From: Papio anubis
Taxonomy: Eukaryota; Chordata; Mammalia; Primates; Cercopithecidae
Reading direction: 5' to 3'
NCBI RefSeq assembly: GCF_008728515.1
Contig: NC_044976.1
Coordinates: 211,545,467-211,609,466, forward strand
Length of the DNA stretch: 64,000 nucleotides
Shown here: in pieces, positions 47,255 through 59,574 of the stretch
Layout of the letters: each line of letters opens with the position of its first letter
Numbering within the stretch: the stretch's first letter is position 1
Made by a program: the position numbers and the translations under genes
Notes under the pieces: generated by a model
Told to the model about the DNA's origin: nothing
The model's input: only the letters and a program-made list of their open reading frames with translations
Database searches by the model: none

Positions 47255-47420
47255 ATAATAGCTGGCATTAATTGGGTATTATTTATGTGCCAGGTACTTT
47301 GCACATTTTATCTCTTCTACACTTCATCCAATGAAGTAGTTACTATTATTATCACCATCTTACAGATGAGAAAACTGAGGTTTGAAGAGTTCAAGTTAAA
47401 TTGTACAGAGTGGGACATTT
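47255..47420 (-). repeat. MIR SINE
   Basis: TATTTATGTGCCAGGTACTT and CATCTTACAGATGAGAAAAC followed by TGAGGTTTG give a clear antisense MIR. Confidence 0.88.
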
Positions 47421-47858
47421 GGAAGATGGCAGGGATGGGATAATTGGCTGGGCACTGAGAGTTTCAGCGCTGTCTGCCTCCCTATCACTCATGTCAGGCT
47501 GGCTTGTGGTGCTGTGGGCAGGGGGATGACACTGCTCGTTCCAGTGCCAGGACACACCTTTGATGAGCCATTCTCATCCCTGCCTATACATCTGGCAATG
47601 GGACCAGAAAATTTCTGTAAAACATTTATGGAAAGGTGTCTTCTATGCCTTCTAGTATATAAATCAGGCCATGAAAGAGGTATTTGAGTGATGAGCTCCC
47701 TGTCTTCACCATCCTGTTTCCTGATCTCCATTTCCCCCCATTCACCAGCAGTGGTTCCCAAGGCCTTGCTTCCTCCCCAGGGCATACCGTGGAGCACAGC
47801 TGGACTGCCACTGCCTGGGTGACCCCCACCCAAGGAGCCTCACAGCCCTCACACCTAC

Positions 47859-47973
47859 CAATATAAGCTGCTCCATCTGTCACCATGTACTTGTTGCGAT
47901 TTAACCTAGGAAAGGTGTGATTCTTTTGTTCTTTTGTAGCACAAGCATTCTCTCTTTCCAGATCAAAAAATTT
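47859..47973 (-). CDS. PLD5: PLD5 exon with degenerate second HKD motif
   Basis: The exon starts after GTCTTACAG at 47974 in phase 0 and ends at 47859 before the donor GTAGGT. It encodes 38 codons plus one base: KFFDLERENACATKEQ, KNHTFPRLNRNKYMVTD, GAAYIG. In active family members the site reads N-H-N-K-Y-M-V-T; here it is N-R-N-K, so the catalytic histidine of HxK is Arg. This agrees with the description of PLD5 as inactive. The Lys and the downstream Asp/Glu position remain. The longer open frame continuing past both splice sites is intron read-through. Confidence 0.95.
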
Positions 47974-50900
47974 CTGTAAGACAAAAACAGGTAAATAAGA
48001 GGAACGTTTCTGGTCTTGTCCAAGAGCACAAAAGAATGTATTATCCAAGTATCAACAATAGACCTCATGATGGGTTATTAAAGCCAAAATCTTATTACCT
48101 CACATAGATGAAGCTATTTTTGTTCTCAAATCTAAATAGGCAACAAGAGAAAATTAGCATGCTCAACGAGGTATATAATTAGCACTTTTAAGCTACAAAA
48201 TGAACACAAAATTCCTTTTCTTTTTTCAGCAGGATAAGGGCCAGAAGGTTGTTTAATTCACATTGTCTTATTCATCAGGGTGCGCTGGCATTTGAAGCAT
48301 GCCTCAGGGTGCTTTCTGTCAAGCATGGCAATGAACTGAATGAGTATTCTTACATGTTGCATACATTACGTCAATGACTAGCTGATTAAACTAGGGATTT
48401 GCAAAGGTCAAAAGAGACTTTACCATAGGAACAAATACTTTTCCATCTGAACACCTAAGTCTAGGAGCTCTTTTGATAGGCAACTGAAAAAAAAATCATA
48501 ATTTCAAACCGTGAATTCTGAATTTCAACTTTTATTGACTCAGAAGGCAACATTCCAGTTCACCCAAGGCCAGGAATGGGGTAGCTAAAAGAAGGGGTAT
48601 GACTGCAGGAACGGCCAGGCTATGCCTTAGGGGTCTGTGGAATTTGCTAAATTCTCAGACAAGGCTTAAACTGTGGCAAAACTCATGGAACTCTATGACT
48701 CAGCTCACTGGAAGACATAGTCAAAGGTGAAAATATCAGTTATCCCCTATATGGGAAAATGGTGAGTATTTTCAGAACTGCCTGGAACCTTTTGGAATGT
48801 CCACAGCTATAGAATCATGTGTATTTAAAGGAAAGAAGAGGCAGGGAGGAAAATGGCATGATACCTAGAAAAGGAGATGTCATTTGCAGTTTTAAAACCG
48901 TAAGTGTTCACATTTGGCTTGAGGAAATAATGAGAGTTGGACTCCCCTCCCCTAGCGCGGTAGAACGGTGACAAGCTAGATGATCGCTAAGATCCCTTCT
49001 AGCCACAGAAGTTCTATTTTGAGTTTTTGTAAAACCCTTGAGGCTGCTCACAGTGCAGAGATCAAAATCTACTTAAAAACTGTCTATTCCACAACACAGG
49101 TAAACATGTGATCTGTGTGGCTCTCAGGGCCATATCCCCACGGTTATAGACAGTGATACCTGGTTCACCCAGTGTCCTCAGTTCCTGTCTTCTGCAAAAT
49201 CTGCATTCGTTTCTGGACTCTTCAAAGTGACCTAATGTTCTTAAGTCACAGTTTTATGTTCATGAGGTCACACGAACATTGAGAGCATCACCACCAATCA
49301 CAGCTAGAAGTTACCTCGCTTGGACATTCTATCACCACACATGGCCACACGTGTGACTGTTTCCTTTTGGGAAAGATATTATTGTGGAATCAAGATGGAT
49401 TTCAAAAAGAATAATATATACATCTTGAGTTAAGTCAAGGATAGAGTCACAGCTTGAGGCTTCAGTAGAAACTCATTTGCTCTAGCAAGTCAAAGATGGC
49501 CCTTAAGAGGGGAAACAGACTAAAATGACAGCAGAAATCAGGTTTTATTCACTGATATTATTCGACACCTAATACACTGTGGGTGACAGCAAAGACATTT
49601 CAAAATGGATTTATTAGTTTGTTAAAAAAAAAAAAAACTGTAAAAAAATCAGCTGACTAGGACAATTTTGTGCTTCGCGGTCTTTTCTCTTTCCATGAGC
49701 CCCTCATGGAGATAAATCCACATCAGGCCTGGAGGTGGTTGGAGGTGCGGGTGCCCACTCCTTTAAGGACAGAGATTCCCTACCTAGTTCCCAGGCCATG
49801 TGCTTTATCAGCACTACCAGGCTCCTGAAGACACGCTCTATGCAATATTCCAATCCCCACTTTTCTTGGAAGAGTTTATCACCCATCTGTGTTCTAGACA
49901 TTAGGGCCATAAGCTTCTTGCCCATCTAGGCTTGTATTGATGCTTAGAAGTGTATGGCCTCTGTTTTATACAATGGCTATGTGTGAACTATTAATGTTTG
50001 GTTTATTCAAGAAAAGTGACCATTTGTGTTCAAAAACATCAAAAAGAGGAAGCTGATTAGGTACTATAAAGTTTGCAATGATGGATTCTACTTTCCTTGT
50101 AATTTTTGGTAATTCTTAGAGCAGTTGACATTTCACGCCCTGGAAGTTTCAACTGCAGGTGCCCTAGTGGCAGGTGTGCTGTTGGGCGGGGGGTGGTCAA
50201 GAAACAGCGGGTGGGCATGGACCTGTGACTTGGCCAGAGGAGAATTTGGAAAAGGAGATTGGAGCAAATGCACCATATGGTATACCGAAAGCTCCAGACT
50301 GTCCTCTCTGCTCCTGCTAGACCTCGCGAATAACAGGGGCTCCTCTGAGTGTGGCTGTACTGACCTCCAGAGTGCATGACTTCACTGGGCAGCCTCTTCA
50401 CCCGTGGTCACCCTTCCCCAGCACACGCCTGCAGAAAATGGCTAACCACACCTTGGACTCAGGCACTGTCCTGGGTTCTGCCCTGTCCCCTCACTGGCTT
50501 GCAGAATCTTTCTTATCGCTCTGCCTTTATTAGCTCCCTTCTTTGACTTCGTATGTCATGCATGCACTCATTCAACATGTATGTTTTGAAAACTCCACCA
50601 AGCGTCATGTGAGTCATTGGTGAACTAGACACCTGTTCTTTTTCTCACTTCCTTTTTCCTGGAGCTCCATATGCCACTGTAATTATCTGGAAAAAGCTGT
50701 TTCTGAGCTGAATCAATCCCAAGAGTTCTCTTGTCTGTGAAAAGGTATTGAATACAATTAGACTCCATTCTCCTGTGTCTCTGACTCCCTGGGACTGCAC
50801 CTGCTTCTCCTCTGATCCTGGGTACCTGATTCCAAACCCAGGTTGGCGCCCTGATCCAACTCCTAGTTATTTCATTTATTTGAAAATCTGGCCTGGAAAA

Positions 50901-51283
50901 CAGATCTGTGGTAGTAATCACAGTCATGTTTTTATTTCTAATACTTATACTGATTTGTGACTACACAGATGTGTGCATGATTTCCTCAGTTTACAAAAAC
51001 CAGTTAAATAGAGATCAGAATTTCCATTATCCATCAAAGTTACCAGACTATTAGGGAGATTAAGATGAAAACACAGGAGAGAAGCATTATTTTTGGAAAT
51101 TTACAGTAAATTCCACATTTTTATGAATTTAAGTTATTAATAATTTCATGAAAAATAAAATTTAAAATATCTTACTGGCATGAATGAGTTACAAACATCT
51201 GACCTTTTTTTGATCCTCAGGGATATAATTTGGATGTGTAGCTTCTTGTATCTTTGAGCAGATACAGTAGATGATGTTTTGTT

Positions 51284-51592
51284 TTTGCTTTGAGACAATC
51301 TTGCTCTGTCCCCAGGCTGAAGTGCAGTGGCAATCATAGGTCACTGCAGCCTTGAACTCCTAAGCTATAGTGATCCCCTGGCCTCTACCTGCTGAGTCCT
51401 GAGTCCCTAGGACTACAGATGTGCACCACCACACCTGGCTAGTTTTTTTTTTTTTCATTTTTTTTCCTTTTATGTAGAAATAGGGTGTTGCCATGTTGTC
51501 CAGGCTGGTCTTGAACTCTTGGCCTCAAGGGATCCACTTGTCTTGGCCTCCCAAAGTGTTGGGATTAAAAGTGTGAGCCACTGCACCTTGGT
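51284..51592 (-). mobile_element. old Alu (AluJ-type)
   Basis: GAGACAATCTTGCTCTGTCC and CAGCCTTGAACTCCTAAGCT are AluJ-like, with heavy divergence and an internal T-run. Confidence 0.85.
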
Positions 51593-51700
51593 GTATATGA
51601 CGTTTCTGAATATAGATAAGAAAGATTAAAAAGGGCTTTGTGACTGCAATGATCTCTTCTACATGCTGGGGCCTTGGAGACATGTTTAAGAGTTCAGGTT

Positions 51701-51981
51701 GGCCGGGCGCGGTGGCTCACGCCTGTAATCCCTGCACTTTGGGAGGCCGAGGCGGGCGGATCACGAGGTCAGGAGATCGAGACCATCCTGGCTAACACGG
51801 TGAAACCCCGTCTCTACTAAAACACAAAAAATTAGCCAGGCGCGGTGGCGGGCGCCTGTAGTCCCAGCTACTTGGGAGGCTGAGGCAGGAGAATGGCGCG
51901 GACCCGGGAGGCGGAGCTTGCAGTGAGCCGAGATCGCGCCACTGCACTCCAGCCTGGGCGACAGAGCGAAGACTCCGCCTC

Positions 51982-52007
<26 letters not shown>
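51701..52007 (+). mobile_element. AluY, young, with exact target duplication
   Basis: It is full length from GGCCGGGCGCGGTGGCTCAC to a pure A-tail of about 28. A perfect 13-bp duplication, AAGAGTTCAGGTT, flanks it at 51688-51700 and 52008-52020. It lacks the OWM-type TCAAGCC and CTAGCC variants. Confidence 0.95.
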
Positions 52008-52012
<5 letters not shown>

Positions 52013-52020
52013 TTCAGGTT

Positions 52021-52390
52021 CTGGAGTTCAAAAGACTTAGGTTTGAGTCTTGCCCCATTACTCATGAGTGTCCTGGAGAGAGGTTATCTAATGTAAGCTT
52101 CAGTTCCCATGTCTATAAAATAGGGAAAGTACCTGTTTCACAGGGTAATTGTAAATATTATTTCTCTTAAGTGTTTTTGTAGAGATGGGGTCTCCCTACG
52201 TTGCCCAGGCAGGTCTTGAACTTGTGGCCTCAAGTGAACCTCCTGCCTTGGACTCCCAAAGCACTGAGATTACAGGCATAAGCCACATGTCTGCCTGTCT
52301 GGTTGTGGATATTACATAATCTATATAAGGCATTTAACTCAGTGCCTGGATAACTGTATATACTCATGAATATTCATAAATATAACACAT
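52021..52390 (+). repeat. MIR SINE split by an Alu monomer
   Basis: TTAGGTTTGAGTCTTGCCCC and CATGTCTATAAAATAGGGAA are sense MIR. After the interruption, AACTCAGTGCCTGGATAAC (about 52338) gives the MIR end. Confidence 0.75.
52165..52297 (-). mobile_element. Alu right monomer (FRAM-like) inside the MIR
   Basis: GTAGAGATGGGGTCTCCCTA through GATTACAGGCATAAGCCAC is a single antisense arm. Confidence 0.8.
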
Positions 52391-52705
52391 TTCTTCACTT
52401 ATTTAAAAAGTATTAAGTACTTACTAAGTTCAGGCAATGTGAAGTGTGTGTTGCTATAACAGCAACACAACAAAAACTTAATAAATGATGTAGCACTGGT
52501 TTACTCATTGGGCAGCGGGCAGCAAGTAAATTGGTATTGTAGGATGGAAAGATGAAATCTCATGTTATATAGTGACAAACTATTTGGTAAAACCATAACC
52601 GGCATTTATTTGGAAGGCATACCAAGTACCACCGAACCTTTGGCTAATAGGGCTTTGGCTGTAGGGACTGGGGAAATGAATTGTTTGTACTGTGTGTGGT
52701 TATTT

Positions 52706-52992
52706 GTGTTTTTTTTTTTTTTTTTGAGACAGGGTCTTGCTCTGTCTGGAATGCAGTGGCGCAATCTCGGCTCACTGCAACCTCTGCCTCCCAGGTTCCA
52801 GGTAATGCTTGTGCCTCAGCCTCCCAAGTAGCTGGGATTTCAGGCGTGCACCACCACGCCCAGCTAATTTTTGTATTTTTACTAGAGATGGGGTTTCACC
52901 ATGTTGTCCAGGCTGGTCTTGAACTCCTGACCTCAAGTGATCTACCTGCCTTGGCCTCCCAAAGGGCTGGGCGTGAGCCACTGTGCCTGGCC
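52706..52992 (-). mobile_element. Alu
   Basis: T17 and GAGACAGGGTCTTGCTCTG, with a small loss in the first arm; the end is CCACTGTGCCTGGCC. Confidence 0.92.
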
Positions 52993-53280
52993 TGTTAGTT
53001 GTGCTTTTCAAAAGCTTATGAGAGGAGATAAATAGGCTCAGGGAAGGAATGGCTAGTTTACAAGTGGAAATGATAGAGAGCAGATAGATCAGAAATTTGG
53101 TATTTCACAGGGTTAGAAAGCTGATTGTACCTAGAACTCAATAGAAAATAAGTATGAAAAATCCTTTAAGTGGCCAGTGAAGACTGCGCCCTGTAGAAAA
53201 GATGAAATAATTGGTGTAATTTTAATAGGGGTAATCTTCCCACCTGTGTCTGATGGTCTTGAACGAACCCTATCATTAGA

Positions 53281-53296
53281 GAGAGAGAGAGAGAAG
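53281..53296. repeat. (GA)n microsatellite
   Basis: A short perfect run of 8 GA units. Confidence 0.85.
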
Positions 53297-53504
53297 TCTA
53301 TGAAGTAGAAAGCATAATTCATCAAGTTAGGGAATTATGTACAACAAGAAACTTTGGACATGGCTATGGATACATGGAAATAACTAGAAGCAAGTACATC
53401 AGAACCTGCTACATTTCTGAGAAACTTGCATTGCCCAAGAAACCAACCAGCTCATGCTAGGACCCCAAACTCCTTTAACTGTTCATGCCTTGAAACAACC
53501 TTGG

Positions 53505-53815
53505 GGCCGGGCGCGGTGGCTCAAGCCTGTAATCTCAGCATTCTGGGAGGCCGAGACGGGCGGATCACGAGGTCAGGAGATCGAGACCATCCTGGCTAAC
53601 ACGGTGAAACCCCGTCTCTACTAAAAAATGCAAAAAAACTAGCCGGGCGAGGTGGCGGGCGCCTGTGGTCCCAGCTACTCGGGAGGCTGAGGCAGGAGAA
53701 TGGGGTGAACCCGGGAGGCGAAGCTTGCAGTGAGCCGAGATCCGGCCACTGCACTCCAGCCTGGGCGACAGAGCGAGACTCCGTCTCAAAAAAAGAAACA
53801 AAAAAACAAAACAAA
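53505..53815 (+). mobile_element. AluY, Old World monkey type, with target duplication
   Basis: It has GGCTCAAGCC, GAGACGGGCGG, AAAAAACTAGCCGGGCGAGG and GATCCGGCCACTGC, the variants noted for the copy at 9588. The 8-bp duplication AACCTTGG is at 53497-53504 and 53816-53823. The tail is (CAAAA)n-rich. Confidence 0.92.
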
Positions 53816-54983
53816 AACCTTGGGTCCTCGGTCTGAACCAGCAGGCGTATGAGGACTTCACAATACCTTCCCAGAAGAGCTTTATAATTGCTGTGGACCA
53901 GGGACTGCCATGGGCCTCCGAACCTTCCCTTTCTAATGGCGGTTTTCCTTGTGCTTATCCTGTTTCTGTCCTCAGGAAGGGAGATAGCCTTAACCTGATT
54001 TTGGGTATTTTTTGGTGAGCGGTGGGGAATTCTTACTGTTCTGTTTTAGTTTTTACATTGACAGACTATGATGTACCGCTTTCAGGCGCGATGTCCAGAA
54101 ATGCACATCACTGGAAGACTGTGCAGTGACTGCGTGAAACTTGGCGTTTTCTCCCTTGTGGGAGGTGGGAATGAGGGTTCTCTACGAGGGAAGATGAGTG
54201 AAATGGATCCTGTGTACCAGGAACTTCAGATCATGATGATTCACAAACCTGTTCCTTTGTCACCCTGGAAACACAGCTGGCTTTCTGAACAGGGTCATAA
54301 GCCTCCCTGGCTATTAGGCATGGCCATGTGAAAGCTATCCAGGCAGTGGAATGAAGGCTAAAGGGACGTTCCCTACCTCCAGGCCTAATCCAAAAGTGCC
54401 TCTCACACAGTCCTCCAGTTCTGCTCTTCTCCTGTCTGGCCTTGGGATATTCAGGGTCAGGGCGATCATGGAAGCCATGTGTCAAAGTTAATTGCAGTAG
54501 CCCTTGATGCCCTGGGTCCCTAAATCTAGGGATGCAGCTTGGTTACCTAGAAGAGAGCCTGCCACAGGCCAGATTCTCAGTGCGTGTTTGTTGAATGACT
54601 GCATGGGGATTGAGGAAAGCTGAGACCTAAAAGATTAGTGGTTATGAGGTGGGTAAACATGGAGAAGAAGAGAGTTGTAGGCAGAGGGAATAGCTTGCAC
54701 CAAGTCTGGAGCGGAGGAAGAGGGCGATGAGGATTGGAGTAGAGTCAAAGACGAGCTAGAGAATTAACACATTTCAGATCTATTCCCAATCCCCAATCTT
54801 ACCTCCCTCAAGGTCTCCAGAGGTAGATTAGTATGTGGCCCAAGGGACCTGCGGCAAGCATGGGGACCCAGACTAGGAGGCTTTGGGCTGGGGGAGTCTG
54901 TGCTGGTGCATGCATCAGTGCTCTGTCGGTCACAGTCTTACAAATGAGAACAGTAGGTGAATGGGGTTCAAGCAAACTAGAGA

Positions 54984-55250
54984 GGGCCAGTCACGGTGGC
55001 TCATATCGGTAGTCCCAGCACTTTGGAAGGCCAAGGTGGGCAGATTGCTTGAGCCCAGGAGTTCAACACCAGCCTGGGCAACATGGTGAAGCCCCATCTC
55101 TACCAAAAATGCAAAATTAGCTAAGCCCAGGGATCAAGGCTGCAGTGAGCTGGGATTGTGCTACTGCACTCCAGCCTGGGTGACAGAGCAAAACACTGTC
55201 TCAAGAAAAAAAAAAAAAAAAAAAAAAAGAAAAGAAAAAAGAAAATGGAA
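54984..55250 (+). mobile_element. old Alu with internal deletion
   Basis: GGGCCAGTCACGGTGGCTCA, then CAGGAGTTCAACACCAGCC and a shortened second arm ending in a 22-A tail with AAAAG variants. It lies about 225 bp from the PLD5 exon at 55476, on its donor side. Confidence 0.88.
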
Positions 55251-55475
55251 AGGATGCAACAGAAAGGGAGAAGAGGGCTGGACAGAGAAGGTATCAGGAA
55301 ACATGAGCTCTACTCTTCTTTTTTTGTATGTGATTGTTTTGAAAAAACATGCTTTTTGAAGATTGTCATCCTGGTTCTCACTGGAAGTTTACACATAGGT
55401 GTATGCTTGCAGCTTTCACACACATGCAGAGGGCATTCACTTTTTATTTAGTAACACAGTCAACACAATACTTAC

Positions 55476-55644
55476 GACTTTCAAACTGCAGTTGGCTATT
55501 TCGGTGCAAATCGCTTTAAGAGATGAAATAAAGTTAAACGTAAGGGGATCAGTTTCCTTCCAGAAGCTTATAAGGAGTCGAACTCTAACGCTTCGTAAAA
55601 CTAATGCTTCTCTTATTTTTGCATCCAAGTCTGGCCAGTAAGTC
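55476..55644 (-). CDS. PLD5: PLD5 internal exon
   Basis: It begins after GATTTCTGCAG at 55645 and ends at 55476 before GTAAGT. It opens with one base that completes the Arg codon left by the exon at 61071. It encodes TYWPDLDAKIREALVLRSV, RVRLLISFWKETDPLTFN, then FISSLKAICTEIANCSLKV. This is the part between the two HKD repeats that forms helices and strands of the PLD fold. It shows no stop or frameshift. The phases with both neighbours agree (2 bases + 1 base, then phase 0). Confidence 0.95.
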
Positions 55645-56639
55645 CTGCAGAAATCATATCCAAATAGTAAAAACAAAGAAATTTAGTTTGGGGAAAGAAG
55701 TTTACTAGACAGCACAGAACATTGATATTACTCTGATCATTACTTTATCCTGTAATATATAAACAACCTCATCGGAGAGAAAAACATACAAGCCTCTTAG
55801 CTTAGGCACCAAGAAATGATGATTTGCTGGGACCTGCCCCTGCCTAAAAGGAGGTTTCCTGCCACCAGGTCCTTGGGCTGTGTGGGCTGGGGTGAGGACA
55901 GGCTGACTGCCACCACAGGCCACCTTTACTACATCTCTGATGCTACCTGGGCCTCAGTCCACTAAGAACTGATTATCCAATAGAATTCCAGTTAGGAACC
56001 CTGAGCAACCCCTCAGTCCCCAAATGCCACTAAAACTTCTCTTTGGTGACTGTCCCCGAAATGAACTTCTGCTCTGGTCATCTGAGCTTCCCCACACTTT
56101 CCATTCCCGACTGTCCTTGCCGTGGTCTCTCCTGACCAAGACTCCCACTACTCCCCTACCTTCCACATTTTCTGCAGGGCTTTTGGAATCTTCCAACAGG
56201 CAAAGTTTCCCCAACAGGCTCGGCCTTTCTCTGAATCCTTAAGCCTTTGCCTTAACTGAATCCTGATTCCTCCCTGAGGCCGCAGCTTCTCCTGGAATCC
56301 TGCGTGCATCTCCTACCATGACCTGGCCGCTTGGTTTATGATGCTGGGCAGCCTCCTGCTCTGCCTCTGCCGGCCCCCAACACACGCCGTCACTTCCAGA
56401 ACTGTCATTTAATTCTATGTTAAAACAAAAAGCTTTCCTGTCTTAAGGACCAAGCCTTAAATCATTCTCCCTCCCCTCGGCCCTGACATTTGTAGACCTT
56501 TTGTTTACTCATCAAACTCTTACCCTATATTCTGGGCCAATTCAGTATTTGAACTAATGATATATTATTTGAAACTGTAGCCTGCCAGTGTCATGATCAT
56601 TGCACCTCTAAAGGCCTCCTGTCCTGATTCCCCACTCTC

Positions 56640-57560
56640 TTAATCACTCTTTCGTCACATGCAGGCTGCAGATTCATGATGCCTTCAATCAGCCCGGTCC
56701 ATCAGCCTCTCCTGTCTCCCTTGCCTGCCCAGCCTCATCTCAGTTCTGATCACTTGAATAATACTTGCCTCTCTACCTTCCTCTTGCTCTCGGCAAAAAT
56801 CTAGATCCTGGATCCACACTACAGTTCTCTTTGTCTGGTTTTATACCCATGAAGCTGAGGAAAGACCGTCTCAGCCTTGTGCTGGAACTTGGTTTCTCTG
56901 CCTCCAGTCAGGCACTTCCTCGATGACCACCACAGTGATCATCTAAGGCAGACCTGGTGAGGCTACTTCTTGAATTAAAACAGTGGGGCCGGCGTGGTGG
57001 CTCACACCTGTCATCCCAGCACTTTGGGAGGCCAAGGTGCATGGATCACTTGAGGTCGGGAGTTTGAGACCAGCATGGCCAACATGGTGAAACCCCATCT
57101 CTAATAAAAATACAAAAATTAGCCGGACATGGTGGTATGCGCCTATAGTTCCAGCTACTCGGGAAGCTGAGGCAGGAGAATCACTTGAACCCAGGAGGTG
57201 GATGTTGCAGTGAGCCGAGATCGTGCCACTGCACTCCAGCCTGGGTGACAGAGGAAGACTCCACCTCAACCAAAACCAAAACAAAACAAAACCCACCCCT
57301 CCACAAAAATCCATCAAGTGGAACCGCCACAAAGTCACAAGACTCCCCAGTGTTGGGATCTCTGGTTTCTGGCCCTTGCCCCCTCTTCAATTAGATCTCT
57401 CACCACTTTACCTTGAGCTCTTTTTTTCTCCATCTGAAACTTGGCTCATGCTGTCCCTTCCACTGGGAAAATTTTTCACCCTTTCTGACAAATTCCTGAG
57501 TTTTAAAAAGTTTTTTTCAAGAATTTTTTGTGGAGAAACGGAATATTTTGAATTGTAAGT
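56640..57560. repeat. probable L2 sequence, split by an Alu
   Basis: CTTGGCTCATGCTGTCCCTT with CCACTGGGAAAA is typical of L2. The left part (56640-56986) is weaker. The class is tentative. Confidence 0.4.
56987..57298 (+). mobile_element. Alu
   Basis: GGCCGGCGTGGTGGCTCACA through GACTCCACCTCAACC and a (CAAAA)n tail. Confidence 0.92.
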
Positions 57561-57639
57561 CAGTGAGCATCTCCTCCAATGGGCTGCTTCTAACCCTGAA
57601 GCTGCACGGCAGGGGCTCTTTTACCTAGCGTCTGTAATA

Positions 57640-57778
57640 TTCTCTATAGACGTTCACTGTACCAGTCACACCTCTGTTCTAACAGTCTCTTTCCTGTCCT
57701 GTTAGATGGAGGTTGAGATCATATGCTCTTCATGCTTTAATCACTAGTCACAGTGCTCAATAAATATTTGTTGAATGA
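57640..57778 (+). repeat. L2/MIR-type 3' end
   Basis: AGTCACAGTGCTCAATAAAT and ATTTGTTGAATGA form a classical tail. The next Alu inserted in it. Confidence 0.65.
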
Positions 57779-58093
57779 GGCTGGGCGCGGTGGCTCACGC
57801 CTGTAATCCTAGCATTTGGGAAGCCAAGGCTGGTGGATCACCTGAGGTCAGGAGATCGAGACCAGCCTGGCCAACATGGTGAAACCCCGTCTCTACTAAA
57901 AATACTAAAATTAGCCCAGTGTGGTGGCATGTGCCTGTAGTCCCAGCTACTACTCGGGAAGCTGAGGCAGGAGAATCACCTGAACCTGGGAGGCTGGGAG
58001 GCAGAGGCTGCAGTGAGCCGAGATCTTGCCATTGCACTCAGCCTGGGTGACAAGAGTAAAACTGTCTCACAAAAAAAAAAAAAAAAAAAAAAA
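57779..58093 (+). mobile_element. Alu with exact target duplication
   Basis: It runs from GGCTGGGCGCGGTGGCTCAC to an A-run of about 25. The duplicated target TTGTTGAATGA lies at 57768-57778 and 58094-58104. Confidence 0.94.
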
Positions 58094-58318
58094 TTGTTGA
58101 ATGAATACATAAAAAGCATTAATACTTGAAAGACTAATCAGGCTACATTTTTATTATTCCTTTACACACTTACTGATTTCCTTGTGAAAGATGTATTTTA
58201 TGTGACTGAAGAAATAAATAATGAACAACTCCAAACTGAGACCTAAATAATTAAGTGACTTGCTTAAGAAAGAGAGCTTGATTGCTAAATCAGGAAGAAG
58301 TGAAATAGGGCTTCTGAG

Positions 58319-58610
58319 TTTTTTTTTTTAAACGGAGTTTCACTCTTGTTGCCCAGGCTGGAGTGCAATGGCGTGATCTCAGCTCACTGCAACCTTGGCT
58401 TCCCAGGTAAGTGATTCTCCTGCCTCAGCCTCTCAAGTAGCTGGGATTACAGGTGCCTGCCACCACACCCAGCTAATTTTTGTACTTTTAGTAGAGATGG
58501 GGTTTCACCATGTTGGTTGGGACGGTCTATAACTCCTGACCTCAGGTGACCCGCCCACCTCGGCCTCCCAGAGTGATGGGATTACAGGCGTGAGCCACTG
58601 TGCCTGGCTG
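58319..58610 (-). mobile_element. Alu
   Basis: ACGGAGTTTCACTCTTGTTG through CCACTGTGCCTGGCTG. Confidence 0.92.
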
Positions 58611-59524
58611 GCTTCTGAATTTTTACTGTAGGATTTATTTAGTCACAGAACATTGCTCCATTCCCTTCCTACTATCTTGAAAAGTAGAAGTTATTTCTAA
58701 CACTATGGCTAAATAATAGTGTGTGTTTTTTATACATGCTGTTAATCATTTCTGATTTGAGAGTGTATGATTTTTTTCTCTTTCATTTGGATGGTTGGCA
58801 ATATATAGACTAAAGGTTAAGTCTGATAGATTAATTCCATTAACATACTGAAATTTGTTAGTATTTACCTATTTATTAAAGTTGAATTCACTCCTGAAAA
58901 GCTTTTCTGGGACTAGATAAAGATGAGTAACCAGTCTGAATTTATACAAATAATTAATTTATCTGATTGAGAAGAATTTAATTATAATCTTGATGCTTGG
59001 ACAACTACTTATGTCTCTTTGATGATCTTTCAATTTAGAACGTTAAAAGCATTTACAGGTTTAAAATTTTAAAAATACAATAAAAGAAGTTTCATTTAAT
59101 AGCTGAAATTGTAGATTCATAACCAAAATGCAAAATTTCAAGTGAGCCTCTGATTTTTAACATTCTTTTCGTTTTCTCTGGATTTCTAAAATATTTTAGA
59201 TCCTCCATGCTAATTATTTACCCCTTCGCCATAAAGAATCTCAATTTTGTTCATAGAACTTCAGGGAACAAAGGTTTTGTCAATCCTGAGAAATCATCAT
59301 GCCATCCTAATGTGTAACTCCCTGAACTTGACCTTATTCTCCTTCTCAATAACAGGAAAATCAGGTAAAACCCCTATTATGTTTTGAAATGTTCCCAAAG
59401 TGGAGGTAAAATCTAAAACTAAATCTAAAACCAAGTGAACAACAAAGGGAGGAAAAATAAAAAGGAGGGATAGAAAAGGTGTGGAAGTGTGTCGGGAAGA
59501 AAATCCATGAGTGTCCAAAGGATG

Positions 59525-59527
<3 letters not shown>

Positions 59528-59572
<45 letters not shown>
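59528..59572. repeat. (GT)n microsatellite
   Basis: About 22 perfect GT units, directly at the 3' end of an antisense Alu, so they probably arose from its A-tail. Confidence 0.93.

Positions 59573-59574
<2 letters not shown>

Larger units (their letters stand above)
39957..47858 (-). other. PLD5 intron before the last exon (repeat-filled)
   Basis: A 7.9-kb intron with donor GTAGGT (47853-47858) and acceptor GCAG (39957-39960). It contains an MLT1 LTR, eight Alus or fragments and several MIRs, listed separately. The stretches 39961-40547, 41076-41607, 42066-43159 and 43401-44469 hold no gene or repeat that I recognise. Confidence 0.8.
47974..55475 (-). other. PLD5 intron (7.5 kb)
   Basis: Donor GTAAGT at 55475-55470 and acceptor CAG at 47974-47976. 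The first part, 47974-51283, is low in repeats and shows no gene; its open frames (e.g. 49704-49925, 50057-50401) lack motifs. Alus and a MIR fill 51284-55250. Confidence 0.8.

Noticed and set aside
47626..48048. 140-codon - strand frame as one exon
   Set aside because: Only 47859-47973 is PLD5. The remainder reads through both splice sites into intron.
55954..56214. Paired + and - strand frames near 56000
   Set aside because: They have no motif and no conservation clue, and they lie in an intron with L2-like sequence.
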